DNA from: Alkalilimnicola ehrlichii
GTDB lineage: Bacteria; Pseudomonadota; Gammaproteobacteria; Nitrococcales; AK92
Assembly: GCF_003399765.1 (NCBI RefSeq)
Contig: NZ_NFZV01000007.1
Span: 146,848 to 210,847 of the forward strand
DNA: 64,000 bases
Reading direction: 5' to 3'
Part shown: positions 17,480 through 26,011 of the stretch, piece after piece
Numbering within the stretch: the stretch's first letter is position 1
Layout of the letters: each line of letters opens with the position of its first letter
The notes under the pieces: model-generated
Seen by the model: the letters and a program-made list of their open reading frames with translations, nothing else
What the model was told of the DNA's origin: nothing
Database searches by the model: none
Made by a program: the position numbers and the translations under genes

Positions 17480-18791
17480 TCAATTTCGCGGCATCACCGG
17501 CAACGTGTCGAAAGCACGCACCGTGCGCCGATAACGCAACAGCGCCGCCACAACGTTCCACCCCAGCAGCGCAAAGGCGGCCGCCAGTAAGCTCAAGGCC
17601 ACGGCCTGCCATATCGCCGGCAGCCAGAGGCTGATCGGCAGCAAACAAACGGCCGCTGCATGCAAGCCAAGTTGCCACCAGACCCACGCCGGCGGCACGA
17701 TGTCGTACATGCTCGGCAAGCGGCGTAGGGCGATACGATTGGCCAGGTAACGTTGCTGCAAATGCAGCCACACCAGAAAGCCGACAATCTTGTGCAGCAT
17801 GCCGGCGATCACGGTGGTCACAAAGCCCAGTAACACCATCACGCCCAACGGAACGCTCACATCCAGCACCGCTCCGCTCCACAGGGCGAACAGCGCCAGC
17901 GCACAGGCAGCGATGAGTTGAAAGTAAGCGAGGTACCAGTAGTACACGGTAGGGTCGCGGCGGCGCCGGCGCGCGTCGTAACAGGGAGAGACTTAGCAAC
18001 GCATAGGCGATGGCGGCCCCTAAACTAACGCTCACCCCCAGCTCGGCGAGCAACCGAGGGAGGCCTATGGCGGGAGCGAGCGTGCCGACGGCAAGCCCGG
18101 CAACGATCAGACAAGCAAGCGCGCTCGGCCATCGGCGCGGGTAGGCCGGCGCCACCTGAAACATGGGGATAACCTGTATCGAGACGGCCATAATCAGCAA
18201 CAACGGCCAGGCGAAGGCGATCCACAGCACGTGGCTATCGGTCCACAGCCGAGCGCCGCCGAATCGTCCGGGCCAGCTATAGCCTAAGGCCAGGTAGATG
18301 CCGACCGATAGGCCAAACAATAAACTCAAGAAAGCTAAACGCATAGGAAGTGCGCTGGCGTTACCGGGGGCCGCCATAAAAACGCGAGGCAATAGCCCCC
18401 ACCCAGCCACCGCCAGCGCTATCAGCAAGAGCGTTACGGCAAGCAGAAACCAGAGCGTTTCGAGCGTCGTAAACCCAAGCGCCAGCCCTATCGTGCCTGC
18501 CAGCAACGCGACCATAACGGCCGACCACCGACGCCGCCCAGGGAGGCTGCGACCGAACACGACGGGAACGACCTGCAACAGCGCCCCCACCATAACCGGC
18601 AACAAAAAGCCCACTGTAAAAAGGTGCGTCGCCGCGAGCAGCTCCGGCCGCCAACGGCTCTGTAACGACTCGGGCAAACTCCATAAAAGAAACACCGCCG
18701 CTATCGACCCGAGCCAGGGCGCAGGGAGGATGAACTGCATCGGCACGGACAGCGGCGGTGTTAAACCAAACGATAACGAGCGCGGCGTCAT
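17480..18791 (-). CDS. Polytopic membrane protein, NnrS/heme-copper-oxidase-like (frameshifted)
   Basis: Inner-membrane protein of about 436 residues with roughly a dozen hydrophobic segments. Conserved-looking histidines stand in membrane segments: LLAATHLFTVGFLLPVM, WTDSHVLWIAF and AGMLHKIVGFLVWLHL. This pattern recalls heme ligands in NnrS and small subunit-I-like proteins linked to NO metabolism, but I cannot assign a named family with certainty. The two halves are in different frames; the break lies in the GC-rich stretch 17948-17985, where removing one base gives a basic run (RRRRRR) followed by DPTVYYWYLAYF. The start ATG overlaps the DUF2249 stop (ATGA), showing translational coupling. 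Confidence 0.7.
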
Positions 18792-19030
18792 AAACGCTCC
18801 GGCGGCGAATCGGCGGCGTGCCAGATCATTACTTCCACCGGCCGCTGCCGCCCCGGCAAGCTCCGATACCGAAAACCGCGCGCATCCAATTGCGGATACA
18901 GCAGGTAAGGCTCGCGGCGGTGCAAAACGCGTAGGTAGTGCCCCGGCGGCAGTTCCTCAAGCGCCCGTAATACCCGCTCCAGCGGCTCCGGCGCCTCCAG
19001 CTCGCTCACGTCCAATACACGCACCGGCAT
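18788..19030 (-). CDS. DUF2249 small protein (TusA-like fold)
   Basis: Soluble protein of 80 residues: MPVRVLDVSELEAPEPLERVL starts the domain and the middle has LPPGHYLRVLHRREPYLLYPQL. DUF2249 domains are often fused or adjacent to hemerythrins in nitrate- and NO-respiring bacteria, and they have the two-layer fold of TusA. The catalytic cysteine of true sulfur carriers is absent here, so a redox-sulfur function is unlikely. It directly follows the hemerythrin stop codon and overlaps the next gene by ATGA. Confidence 0.8.
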   Translation of the reverse strand: MPVRVLDVSELEAPEPLERVLRALEELPPGHYLRVLHRREPYLLYPQLDARGFRYRSLPGRQRPVEVMIWHAADSPPERL

Positions 19031-19477
19031 TCAGGCCAACGCCTCCGGATCCACCGCTAAGGCGGCGAGAAACTCGGGCGATAACGGAATAGCCCGATCC
19101 GCCATCGGGTAGAGCATGTTCTCTTCTTTCATGTTGTGCTGCTGGATAAGAATCATCAGGCTCTCGGCCAACCCGAGAAAGCGCTCGGCATCGGCTTGAA
19201 ACACCGCGCTTTCCAAATCTTCCAGAAGCCAGCGCATTTGTTCGTGCTCTTGCCGCATCACCGCCGTCGGCCCCGCCGTCATACCGGTCCGGCGCTCGAA
19301 CTCGGGGAACAAAACCTGCTCTTCCTTCGCCAAATGCGCCTCCAAGCTCTGCTTAAAACGCGCAAAGCAAATGCGTCCGGTATCCCAGTCCGATTCGCTA
19401 ACGGCAGCCTCGGCGGCGGAAAAATGGGCATCGCAATCGGCGTGTTCTTGGTGCAGGGCACGGGTAATGGTACTCAT
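19031..19477 (-). CDS. Hemerythrin-like protein
   Basis: Hemerythrin HHE-domain protein of 148 residues, probably cytoplasmic. Diiron ligands fit His9/H13 region (ALHQEHADCDAH), the HLAKEEQVLFPEF helix, RQEHEQM, and the C-terminal QQHNMKEENMLYPMAD helix. Such proteins bind oxygen or NO or repair nitrosylated Fe-S centres; with DUF2249 they are typical of denitrification loci. It is the first gene of the minus-strand operon ending in ubiT. The ATG follows GGAGAGCGCCGCTG, a weak site. Confidence 0.88.
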   Translation of the reverse strand: MSTITRALHQEHADCDAHFSAAEAAVSESDWDTGRICFARFKQSLEAHLAKEEQVLFPEFERRTGMTAGPTAVMRQEHEQMRWLLEDLESAVFQADAERFLGLAESLMILIQQHNMKEENMLYPMADRAIPLSPEFLAALAVDPEALA

Positions 19478-19545
19478 CAGCGGCGCTCTCCTGAGAAACC
19501 CTGAACAACTACCAGAGATTGTTACTGTCTGAACTCAGCGTTGCC

Positions 19546-19559
19546 TTAACCAAAATCAA
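19546..19559 (-). promoter_or_regulatory. Weak FNR-like box of the hemerythrin operon
   Basis: TTAACCAAAATCAA matches 8 of 10 conserved FNR positions. Toward the minus strand, the -10 position (19523-19518) reads AACAAT, and the start would fall 34 nt before the hemerythrin ATG. It is weaker than the other boxes and could be chance. Confidence 0.4.
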
Positions 19560-19650
19560 AAAGACAGCTATGAAGCTCGCCGGCGGCCAGCTTGCGACTA
19601 AACCGGCCGCGGCAGGACGCACAGGCTTGCCAAGTCCGCCAACGATTTGA

Positions 19651-19692
19651 CTGATTTCGATCAATACCTAAACGCGACGCAGGGCTTACAGT
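19651..19692 (+). promoter_or_regulatory. FNR-activated promoter of hemN-moaA
   Basis: Box CTGATTTCGATCAA (19651-19664), one mismatch, with TACAGT (19687-19692) at the expected -10 position. Predicted start near 19699, 24 nt before the chosen hemN ATG. Confidence 0.75.
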
Positions 19693-19722
19693 AGGCTCCT
19701 GGATGGAGGAAGGTTGACCGCC

Positions 19723-21110
19723 ATGAGCGAGAGCGTCCGTTTCGACAAACGACTACTCACTAAGTATGACCAAACAGGGCCGCGCTACACGTCGTACCCG
19801 ACGGCGCCGCAGTTCGACGAGAGCTTCGGCCCGGAGGCGTACCGTAAAGCCGCGGCTGCGAGCAATGAAGATCTCATTCCCAAGCGTTTATCCGTATACG
19901 TACATATCCCTTTCTGCCGCAGCCTTTGCTATTACTGCGCCTGCAACAAGATCATTACCCAGCACCAAGAGAAGGCCGCGCAATACCTTGGCTATTTGAA
20001 ACGTGAGATTAAGCTACAAGCGCCGCTGTTCGATGTCGACCGGCCGCTCTCTCAGCTTCACCTCGGCGGCGGCACCCCGACCTATTTCGACGATGAGCAA
20101 TTAGCGGAGCTGATAGCCAGCTTGAGCGAGCAGTTCGTGCTCGACGGCCACAAGCGCCGGGAAGCGTCCATCGAAGTCGACCCGCGGACAGTGAGCCCGG
20201 AGCGAATCGCGCTGCTATCCGAACTCGGCTTTAATCGCCTGAGCTTCGGCGTACAAGACTTCGACCCGGTCGTGCAGGCAGCCGTCAACCGCATGCAAAC
20301 GGTTGAGCAAGTGCAAGAGCTGATGGCCGCCGCGCGGCGCGCACGGTTTCGCTCGATCAGCATCGATCTGATTTACGGCCTGCCGCATCAAACGCCGACA
20401 AGTTTCGCCACCACGCTTGAACAGGTTATCGCACTGCGGCCAGACCGGCTCGCTGTCTACAACTATGCCCACCTACCGCAGTTATTTCGGGCACAGCGGC
20501 TAATTCATGCGGAAGACCTGCCAAGCGCCGAGCAAAAGCTCGATTTACTGGGCTTGACCATCGAGTCGCTGACGCGTGCCGGTTATGTCCACATCGGTAT
20601 GGATCACTTCGCGCTGCCGGAGGACGAGCTGACCCAGGCCCAGCGCCAAGGCACCTTGCACCGTAACTTTCAAGGCTACTCCACCCACGCCGACTGCGAC
20701 TTGATCGGCTTGGGAATGACCTCGATCGGTAAGATTGGCAACACCTACAGCCAAAACGTGCGCGAACTTCCGCGTTACTACCACCGCTTAGAGAATAACG
20801 AGCTGCCTGTCTTTAAGGGCTATGTGCTGTCCACCGACGATCGGTTGCGTCGCGATGTCATCAATAAACTGATGTGCCACGGGCGGGTGGATTTCGGGCC
20901 ATCGAGGAACGTTATCCCATCGTGTTCCGGAATTATTTCGCCGGCGAACTCATGGCCCTCAAGCCCATGCTAGAGGACGGTCTATTGGAAATCGGCGCCG
21001 ATTATCTTCGCTTACTACCGGCCGGCGAGCTATTGATGCGCAACATCGCCATGGTGTTCGACCGCTACATCGCACAAAGCCAACGCGGCACGTTCTCGCG
21101 CACCGTTTAG
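19723..21110 (+). CDS. hemN: Oxygen-independent coproporphyrinogen III oxidase HemN (frameshifted)
   Basis: Radical SAM enzyme that decarboxylates coproporphyrinogen III to protoporphyrinogen IX without oxygen, needed for heme under anoxia. Signs are YDQTGPRYTSYPTA near the start, the cluster CRSLCYYCACNK, the SAM glycines HLGGGTPTYF and the typical HNFQGYSTHADCDLIGLGMTSIG. The frame breaks at the T-run 20892-20894; adding one T continues as RVDFRAIEERYPIVF. The restored length is about 462 aa (E. coli 457). ATG 19723 follows AGGAAGG; a TTG at 19714 is an alternative. moaA follows after 15 nt. Confidence 0.94.
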
Positions 21111-21125
21111 CGTTTAGGAGCCCTT

Positions 21126-22154
21126 ATGCCGAGTCCTGCTCTCTCTGCCCTTCAACAAGCCGGCGGACCGGTCAACAGCGGTCCGCTGGTCGACCGCTTT
21201 GGCCGTAGCAAAAAGAAGCTTCGCTTAAGCCTTACCGACCGCTGTAACTTCCGCTGCGGCTATTGCATGCCGGCCGATCCGGTCTGGCGCCCTAAGGACG
21301 AGATCCTCAGCCTGGACGAATTAACGGCTCTGGCGGAACTGTTTGTCGAACGGCTTGGGATCGAGCAGATACGGCTCACCGGCGGCGAGCCCTTGCTGCG
21401 GCGCGACATTCTACGCCTGGTAGAAGCGCTCGACACCCTACGGAGCAAGGGGTTGCGGCGTATTTCCCTCACCACCAACGGAACGCTACTGGCGCGTTAT
21501 GCGCAGTCGCTGAAGCAATACGGCATCGACGATGTTAACGTCAGCCTCGACTCCTTATCTCCCCAGCGCTTCGCGGCCATGACCGGCGGCGGCCAAATAG
21601 GGCCGGTACTGGACGGCATATTAGCCGCTCGCGATGCCGGCTTATCCATCAAGCTCAACAGCGTTGTCATTAAAGGCGAGAACGAAGACGAGGTCGTACC
21701 GCTGACCGAATGGGCTATGGGCGAGAACATACCGTTACGCTTCATCGAATTCATGCCTTTAGACGGCCGTGGCGCGTGGCGTCCGGAGCGGGTGGTTACG
21801 GAAGCGGAGATACTGAACCGAATTCGCGCCTTGCACCGCGCTGCCCTCTTGCCGAGGACGCGCGAACCGGCAACGCGTTATTTGATCGACGATCACTACC
21901 CCCTTGGCATCATCTCCACCGTCTCCAATCCATTCTGCGCCAGCTGCGACCGCGTCCGTGTAACAGCCGGGGGCGAACTTTACCCTTGCTTGTTCTCTCC
22001 CGTCTGTAGCGATCTCAAACCCTGCCTGCGCGAGGGCTCGCCAACGCAGCTTGAGCAGCGCATTCGGGGGGCGATCTGGCAGAAAGGGCGTGGTTTTTCC
22101 GTTACCAGTGCTGCTGTCGCACGTCCCATCAGCATGCATGGGTTAGGCGGATAA
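21126..22154 (+). CDS. moaA: GTP 3',8-cyclase MoaA
   Basis: Radical SAM enzyme for the first step of molybdenum-cofactor synthesis, converting GTP to the cyclic precursor handled by MoaC. The N-terminal cluster is DRCNFRCGYCMPAD, followed by LTGGEPLLR; the second cluster lies in NPFCASCDRVRVTAGGELYPC, and the chain ends with the required Gly-Gly (GLGG). 342 residues. Behind hemN in the FNR-controlled unit it supplies cofactor for NarG, a sensible pairing with heme synthesis for NarI. AGGAG precedes the ATG. Confidence 0.95.
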   Translation: MPSPALSALQQAGGPVNSGPLVDRFGRSKKKLRLSLTDRCNFRCGYCMPADPVWRPKDEILSLDELTALAELFVERLGIEQIRLTGGEPLLRRDILRLVEALDTLRSKGLRRISLTTNGTLLARYAQSLKQYGIDDVNVSLDSLSPQRFAAMTGGGQIGPVLDGILAARDAGLSIKLNSVVIKGENEDEVVPLTEWAMGENIPLRFIEFMPLDGRGAWRPERVVTEAEILNRIRALHRAALLPRTREPATRYLIDDHYPLGIISTVSNPFCASCDRVRVTAGGELYPCLFSPVCSDLKPCLREGSPTQLEQRIRGAIWQKGRGFSVTSAAVARPISMHGLGG

Positions 22155-22227
22155 GCGTACCGCCTGAGTTTTCGATGGCCGCCTTGCTTGGGTAGGCAAC
22201 GAAACGTTAAGCACAGGAGATCACCGA

Positions 22228-23484
22228 GTGGACTTTGCCTATAGCGACCGCGTTGAGGCCCTGCGTAGAGAGCTCGCCACGTTCATGGACCGTTTCATTC
22301 TGCCGTACAACGACGAATGGCACCGGGAGACCCGCAGCGGGCGCTATCCGCTTACCTTGCTTAACGATCTAAAAGCGCTCGCCAAAGACGAGCAACTCTG
22401 GAATCTGTTTCTCCCCGATTTACCCGAAACCGCGCCAGGGCAGCGCCTGAGCAACCTGGAGTATGCGCCTCTGGCGGAAATCATGGGCCGCATCCCCTGG
22501 GCGTCGGAAGCCTTCAACTGTAGCGCGCCGGATAGCGGCAATATGGAGCTGCTGCACCGGTTCGGCAGCGAGGAGCAGAAACAGCGCTGGTTAACGCCCC
22601 TGTTCGAAGGCGAGATTCGCTCCTGCTTTGCCATGAGCGAACCGGATACGGCCTCCGCCGACCCGACCAATCTACAAACCTCAATCCGGCGCGAGGGAGA
22701 CGAATACGTTATCAACGGCCGCAAATGGTTCGTCTCCGGTGCCAATCATCCTCAGTGCCGATTAGTTGTCGTGGTAGGCAACAGCGATCCGGGCGATAAG
22801 CAGCCGCCTCATCAACGCCATAGCATGATCCTCGTACCCATGGATAGCGAGGGACTGAACTGCGTGCGGAACATCCCGGTTTTGCAGCACGAGGCGCCGG
22901 AAGGCCATTGCGAGCTGGTCTTCCGCAACGTTCGGGTGCCGGCCGAATACCTGCTCGGCGAACTCGGCGGTGGCTTTGCCATGGCTCAGGCGCGGCTTGG
23001 CCCTGGGCGAGTACACCATTGCATGCGCTCTATCGGCCAGTGCGAGCTGGCCCTGGAGCTCATGCGGGAGCGGGCCTTAGAGCGCCGCGCGTTCGGTAAG
23101 TATTTACATGAATATGCGAACTTAAGCGATTGGATTGCCCAATCGCGGCTCGAAATCGAGCAAGCCCGGCTTTTGGTGTTGCATGCTGCCTGGCTGCTCG
23201 ATACCGGCGGTAACGAAGCGGCCCGCAGTGCGGTGGCGGGCATCAAGGTTGTAGTTGCGCAGTTACAGACCCGCATCGTCGACCGCGCCATTCAGGTCTT
23301 TGGCGCCATGGGCTTATCGCCCGACACACCGCTGAGTTATTTATGGACCTGGGGGCGAGCGTTGCGCATTCTCGACGGGCCGGATGAAGTGCATCTACGG
23401 ACAGTGGCCCGCGAAGAGATGAAAAAAGCGCGCGAACAGCGCGGCGAAACCATGCCGTATTTCACGTTGCCGGAGAATTTATAG
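22228..23484 (+). CDS. Acyl-CoA dehydrogenase (ACAD11-like)
   Basis: FAD enzyme of 418 residues oxidising an acyl-CoA to the enoyl-CoA. FAD-binding features are CFAMSEPDTASADPTN and KWFVSGANHP; the late segments GRVHHCMRSIGQCELALELM, RRAFGKYL and ILDGPDEVHLRTVAR resemble the ACAD10/11 branch rather than short-chain enzymes. Substrate unknown. Translation starts at GTG 22228 with ACAGGAGA upstream. It lies 73 nt after moaA but has no evident link to nitrate metabolism. Confidence 0.88.
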   Translation: MDFAYSDRVEALRRELATFMDRFILPYNDEWHRETRSGRYPLTLLNDLKALAKDEQLWNLFLPDLPETAPGQRLSNLEYAPLAEIMGRIPWASEAFNCSAPDSGNMELLHRFGSEEQKQRWLTPLFEGEIRSCFAMSEPDTASADPTNLQTSIRREGDEYVINGRKWFVSGANHPQCRLVVVVGNSDPGDKQPPHQRHSMILVPMDSEGLNCVRNIPVLQHEAPEGHCELVFRNVRVPAEYLLGELGGGFAMAQARLGPGRVHHCMRSIGQCELALELMRERALERRAFGKYLHEYANLSDWIAQSRLEIEQARLLVLHAAWLLDTGGNEAARSAVAGIKVVVAQLQTRIVDRAIQVFGAMGLSPDTPLSYLWTWGRALRILDGPDEVHLRTVAREEMKKAREQRGETMPYFTLPENL

Positions 23485-23488
23485 GACA

Positions 23489-23513
23489 AGGGGGCGAGCT
23501 ATGCTCGCCCCCT
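23489..23513. terminator. Bidirectional terminator between acyl-CoA dehydrogenase and nrdJ
   Basis: An 11-bp perfect stem (AGGGGGCGAGC and its complement) with a TAT loop fills the 39-nt gap between two convergent genes. TCTTTAC follows on the + strand. Shape and place fit a shared terminator. Confidence 0.8.
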
Positions 23514-23523
23514 CTTTACAGAC

Positions 23524-25665
23524 TTAGAACTTACCGTAGTAACCTTCTTTCAGCGCATCGAACAAGTTAGCAGCGGTGTGGGTTTCACCGTCGTACTCCA
23601 CTTCTTCGTTGCCCTTGGCTTCGACCCAGCTACCGTCTTCGAGCTGGAAGCGATACGTCGTGTTTTCCAGATCTTTCTCCTTGACCAGTACGCCCTGGAA
23701 CGCTTCCGGGTTGAAGCGGAAAGTCGTGCAGCCTTTCAGGCCCTGCCGATACGCGTAGTGGTAGATGTCTTTAAAGTCCTCGTAAGGGTAATCCGTCGGC
23801 ACGTTGGCCGTCTTGGAGATCGAGGAATCCACCCATTTCTGCGCCGCCGCTTGAATGTCGACGTGCTCCTTCGGCGTAATATCGTCTGCCGTGATGAAAT
23901 AATCCGGCAGCCCAACCTCGGCCGTGGCGCTTTCGTCGATGAAATGGCGGTAGGCCAACAGCTCCATCGAGTAGACGTTGACCTTTTCCTTGGATTTACG
24001 GCCTTCCCGAATCACGTTCCGCGAGTACTGATGGGCAAAACTCGGCTCGATACCGTTGCTGGCATTGTTTGCCAGGCTCAGCGAAATCGTCCCGGTCGGC
24101 GCTATCGAGCTATGGTGCGTGAAGCGCACGCCCTTCTTGGCGATCTTCTCAACCAGTTTCTTATCTTCGCTAGCCACCAGCTGCATGTAGCGCGAGTACT
24201 TAGCGTGCAATACTTTACCTTTGATCGTATCGCCCGCTTTCAGACCGTCGGCAACCATCTCCGGCCGCTTCGCCAACATCTCGGTGGTCACCGTGAAGTC
24301 TTCTTCCATGATCGGCGCCGGACCTTTCTCTTCGGCTAGCTCCAAGCCGGTCCGCCAGCCCACCAAGGCCATGTCTTTCGCCACACGCTCGGTGAACTCC
24401 AGCGATTTCGGCTCGCCGTACTTCATACGCAGCATGGTCAACGTCGAACCCAAGCCAAGGAAACCCATGCCGTGGCGGCGCTTGCGCATAATTTCGTTAC
24501 GCTGTTCTTCCAACGGCAAGCCGTTGATTTCGACAACGTTATCCAGCATCCGGGTAAAGATCGATACAACCTTGGCGTACTCGTCCCAATCGAACCGCGC
24601 CTTATCGGTAAACGGGTCGCGGACGAATTTAGTCAGGTTCACCGAGCCCAGCAAGCAGGCGCCATAGGGCGGCAAAGGCTGCTCTCCGCAGGGATTGGTG
24701 GCACGGATATCTTCGCAGAACCAGTTATTGTTCATCTCGTTGACACGGTCGATGAGAATGAAACCGGGCTCGGCGAAATCGTAAGTCGAGGTCATGATCA
24801 TGTCCCACAGGCGGCGAGCCTTCACCACCTTGTAGACACGGCATGCTACCAGCCCTTCCTCGCTGGTCACGTAGCCTTCGTTACTCGGCCATTCGCGCCA
24901 CACAATCTGGCTCGAATCCTTCAGGTCGACTTCGTCCTCGACAGCCTCTTTCTCGCTCAACGGAAACGCCAGCGGCCAGTCCGCGTCGTCGGCCACCGCC
25001 TGCATGAACTCGTCGGTAATCAGCAGGGACAAATTAAACTGCCGCAAACGCCCGTTCTCGCGCTTGGCGCGGATAAAGTCCATCACATCCGGGTGACCGA
25101 CATCGAATGTCGCCATCTGCGCGCCGCGACGTCCGCCGGCGCTAGAGACGGTAAAACACATTCGGTCGTAGATATCCATGAAGGAGAGCGCGCCGGACGT
25201 ATAGGCACCGGCACCGGAGACATAAGCACCGCGCGGACGCAGCGTGGAGAACTCATAACCGATACCGCATCCGGCCTTCAGCGTAAGCCCTGCCTCATGC
25301 ACTTTGCCAAGGATGTCGTCCATCGAGTCTCCGATGGTGCCTGAGACGGTGCAGTTAATGGTCGAGGTTGCCGGCTTGTGCTGCTGAGCACCCGCGTTCG
25401 AGGTAATACGACCTGCCGGAATAGCACCGTGGCGGAGCGCCCACAGAAACTGCTGGTACCATTCTTCCCGCTTTTCTTTGGTCTCCTCGGCATCGGCCAA
25501 GGCACGAGCAACACGCTTGAAGGTGTCGTCCATGGTCTTGTCGATAACCTCACCGTCCTTTGCCTTCAAACGGTATTTTTTATCCCAGATATCCAGGGAC
25601 GCATCCTGAACCGGGATTTCGGCGACATCATTACTCACCACGCGCACCTTGGCTGCGGTCGTCAT
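23524..25665 (-). CDS. nrdJ: Class II (adenosylcobalamin-dependent) ribonucleotide reductase, NrdJa-like
   Basis: Ribonucleotide reductase of 713 residues making deoxynucleotides with or without oxygen. Active-site marks are NPCGEQPLPPYGACLLGSVNL, the early cysteine in STINCTVSG, GCGIGYEFSTLRPRGA, and SIAPTGTISL. It matches the catalytic part of the split Pseudomonas enzyme (NrdJa) in length. The C-terminus EGYYGKF carries no CxxC reducing pair, and no small NrdJb gene lies immediately downstream. The ATG at 25665 follows GGAGGGGAGC. The promoter has a DnaA box and NrdR-like boxes. Class II enzymes suit a facultative anaerobe. Confidence 0.92.
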   Translation of the reverse strand: MTTAAKVRVVSNDVAEIPVQDASLDIWDKKYRLKAKDGEVIDKTMDDTFKRVARALADAEETKEKREEWYQQFLWALRHGAIPAGRITSNAGAQQHKPATSTINCTVSGTIGDSMDDILGKVHEAGLTLKAGCGIGYEFSTLRPRGAYVSGAGAYTSGALSFMDIYDRMCFTVSSAGGRRGAQMATFDVGHPDVMDFIRAKRENGRLRQFNLSLLITDEFMQAVADDADWPLAFPLSEKEAVEDEVDLKDSSQIVWREWPSNEGYVTSEEGLVACRVYKVVKARRLWDMIMTSTYDFAEPGFILIDRVNEMNNNWFCEDIRATNPCGEQPLPPYGACLLGSVNLTKFVRDPFTDKARFDWDEYAKVVSIFTRMLDNVVEINGLPLEEQRNEIMRKRRHGMGFLGLGSTLTMLRMKYGEPKSLEFTERVAKDMALVGWRTGLELAEEKGPAPIMEEDFTVTTEMLAKRPEMVADGLKAGDTIKGKVLHAKYSRYMQLVASEDKKLVEKIAKKGVRFTHHSSIAPTGTISLSLANNASNGIEPSFAHQYSRNVIREGRKSKEKVNVYSMELLAYRHFIDESATAEVGLPDYFITADDITPKEHVDIQAAAQKWVDSSISKTANVPTDYPYEDFKDIYHYAYRQGLKGCTTFRFNPEAFQGVLVKEKDLENTTYRFQLEDGSWVEAKGNEEVEYDGETHTAANLFDALKEGYYGKF

Positions 25666-25701
25666 ATACAGCTCCCCTCCGATAGAACAGCGACGGAAAA
25701 C

Positions 25702-25710
25702 TTATCCACA
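25702..25710 (+). promoter_or_regulatory. Perfect DnaA box in the nrdJ promoter
   Basis: TTATCCACA is an exact match to the DnaA 9-mer, 37-45 nt upstream of the nrdJ start. E. coli nrdAB is known to be regulated by DnaA, so cell-cycle control of this class II enzyme is plausible. Confidence 0.65.
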
Positions 25711-25740
25711 ACATATCAACATGCGATCCCCGCATATCCC

Positions 25741-25780
25741 CTATATCTTGTGGTCGCCGGGAATTCTACCCCATATATCG
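25741..25780 (-). promoter_or_regulatory. Paired NrdR-like boxes upstream of nrdJ
   Basis: On the minus strand CAAGATATAG (25750-25741) matches 9 of 10 core positions of the NrdR consensus CWATATATWG-type box, and CGATATATGG (25780-25771) matches 8. Their centres are 30 bp apart, close to the 31-32 bp usual for NrdR pairs. The second is embedded in a dyad of four C and four G. Confidence 0.6.
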
Positions 25781-26011
25781 GGGTCCTACCAGCTTCTAAT
25801 CAAGGCCGCCCTAAAGCCCTGAACAAGCTGATAAAGAAGAAGCCAGCGAGGCAGGAGAAGCCATCTTTCGATCAAAAACAAACAAACCGGAAGAAGTCGC
25901 TACCGACTTTTCGGCTCCTGCAGCAGCAACCCGAGGCAGAAACGGGGTAAGCGTTGAGTCGTTATCGCGGAGTGGCGTTGCCTTTCTCTGAAAGGCTGCT
26001 TCAGCGTGCTT

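Larger units (their letters stand above)
25666..26011. other. nrdJ upstream region
   Basis: 346-nt A/T-rich gap. It contains the DnaA box and paired NrdR-like boxes listed separately, and near its right end a 7-bp hairpin (GCCTTTC, TCT, GAAAGGC at 25980-25996) that may end the patatin transcript. No gene seen. Confidence 0.6.
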
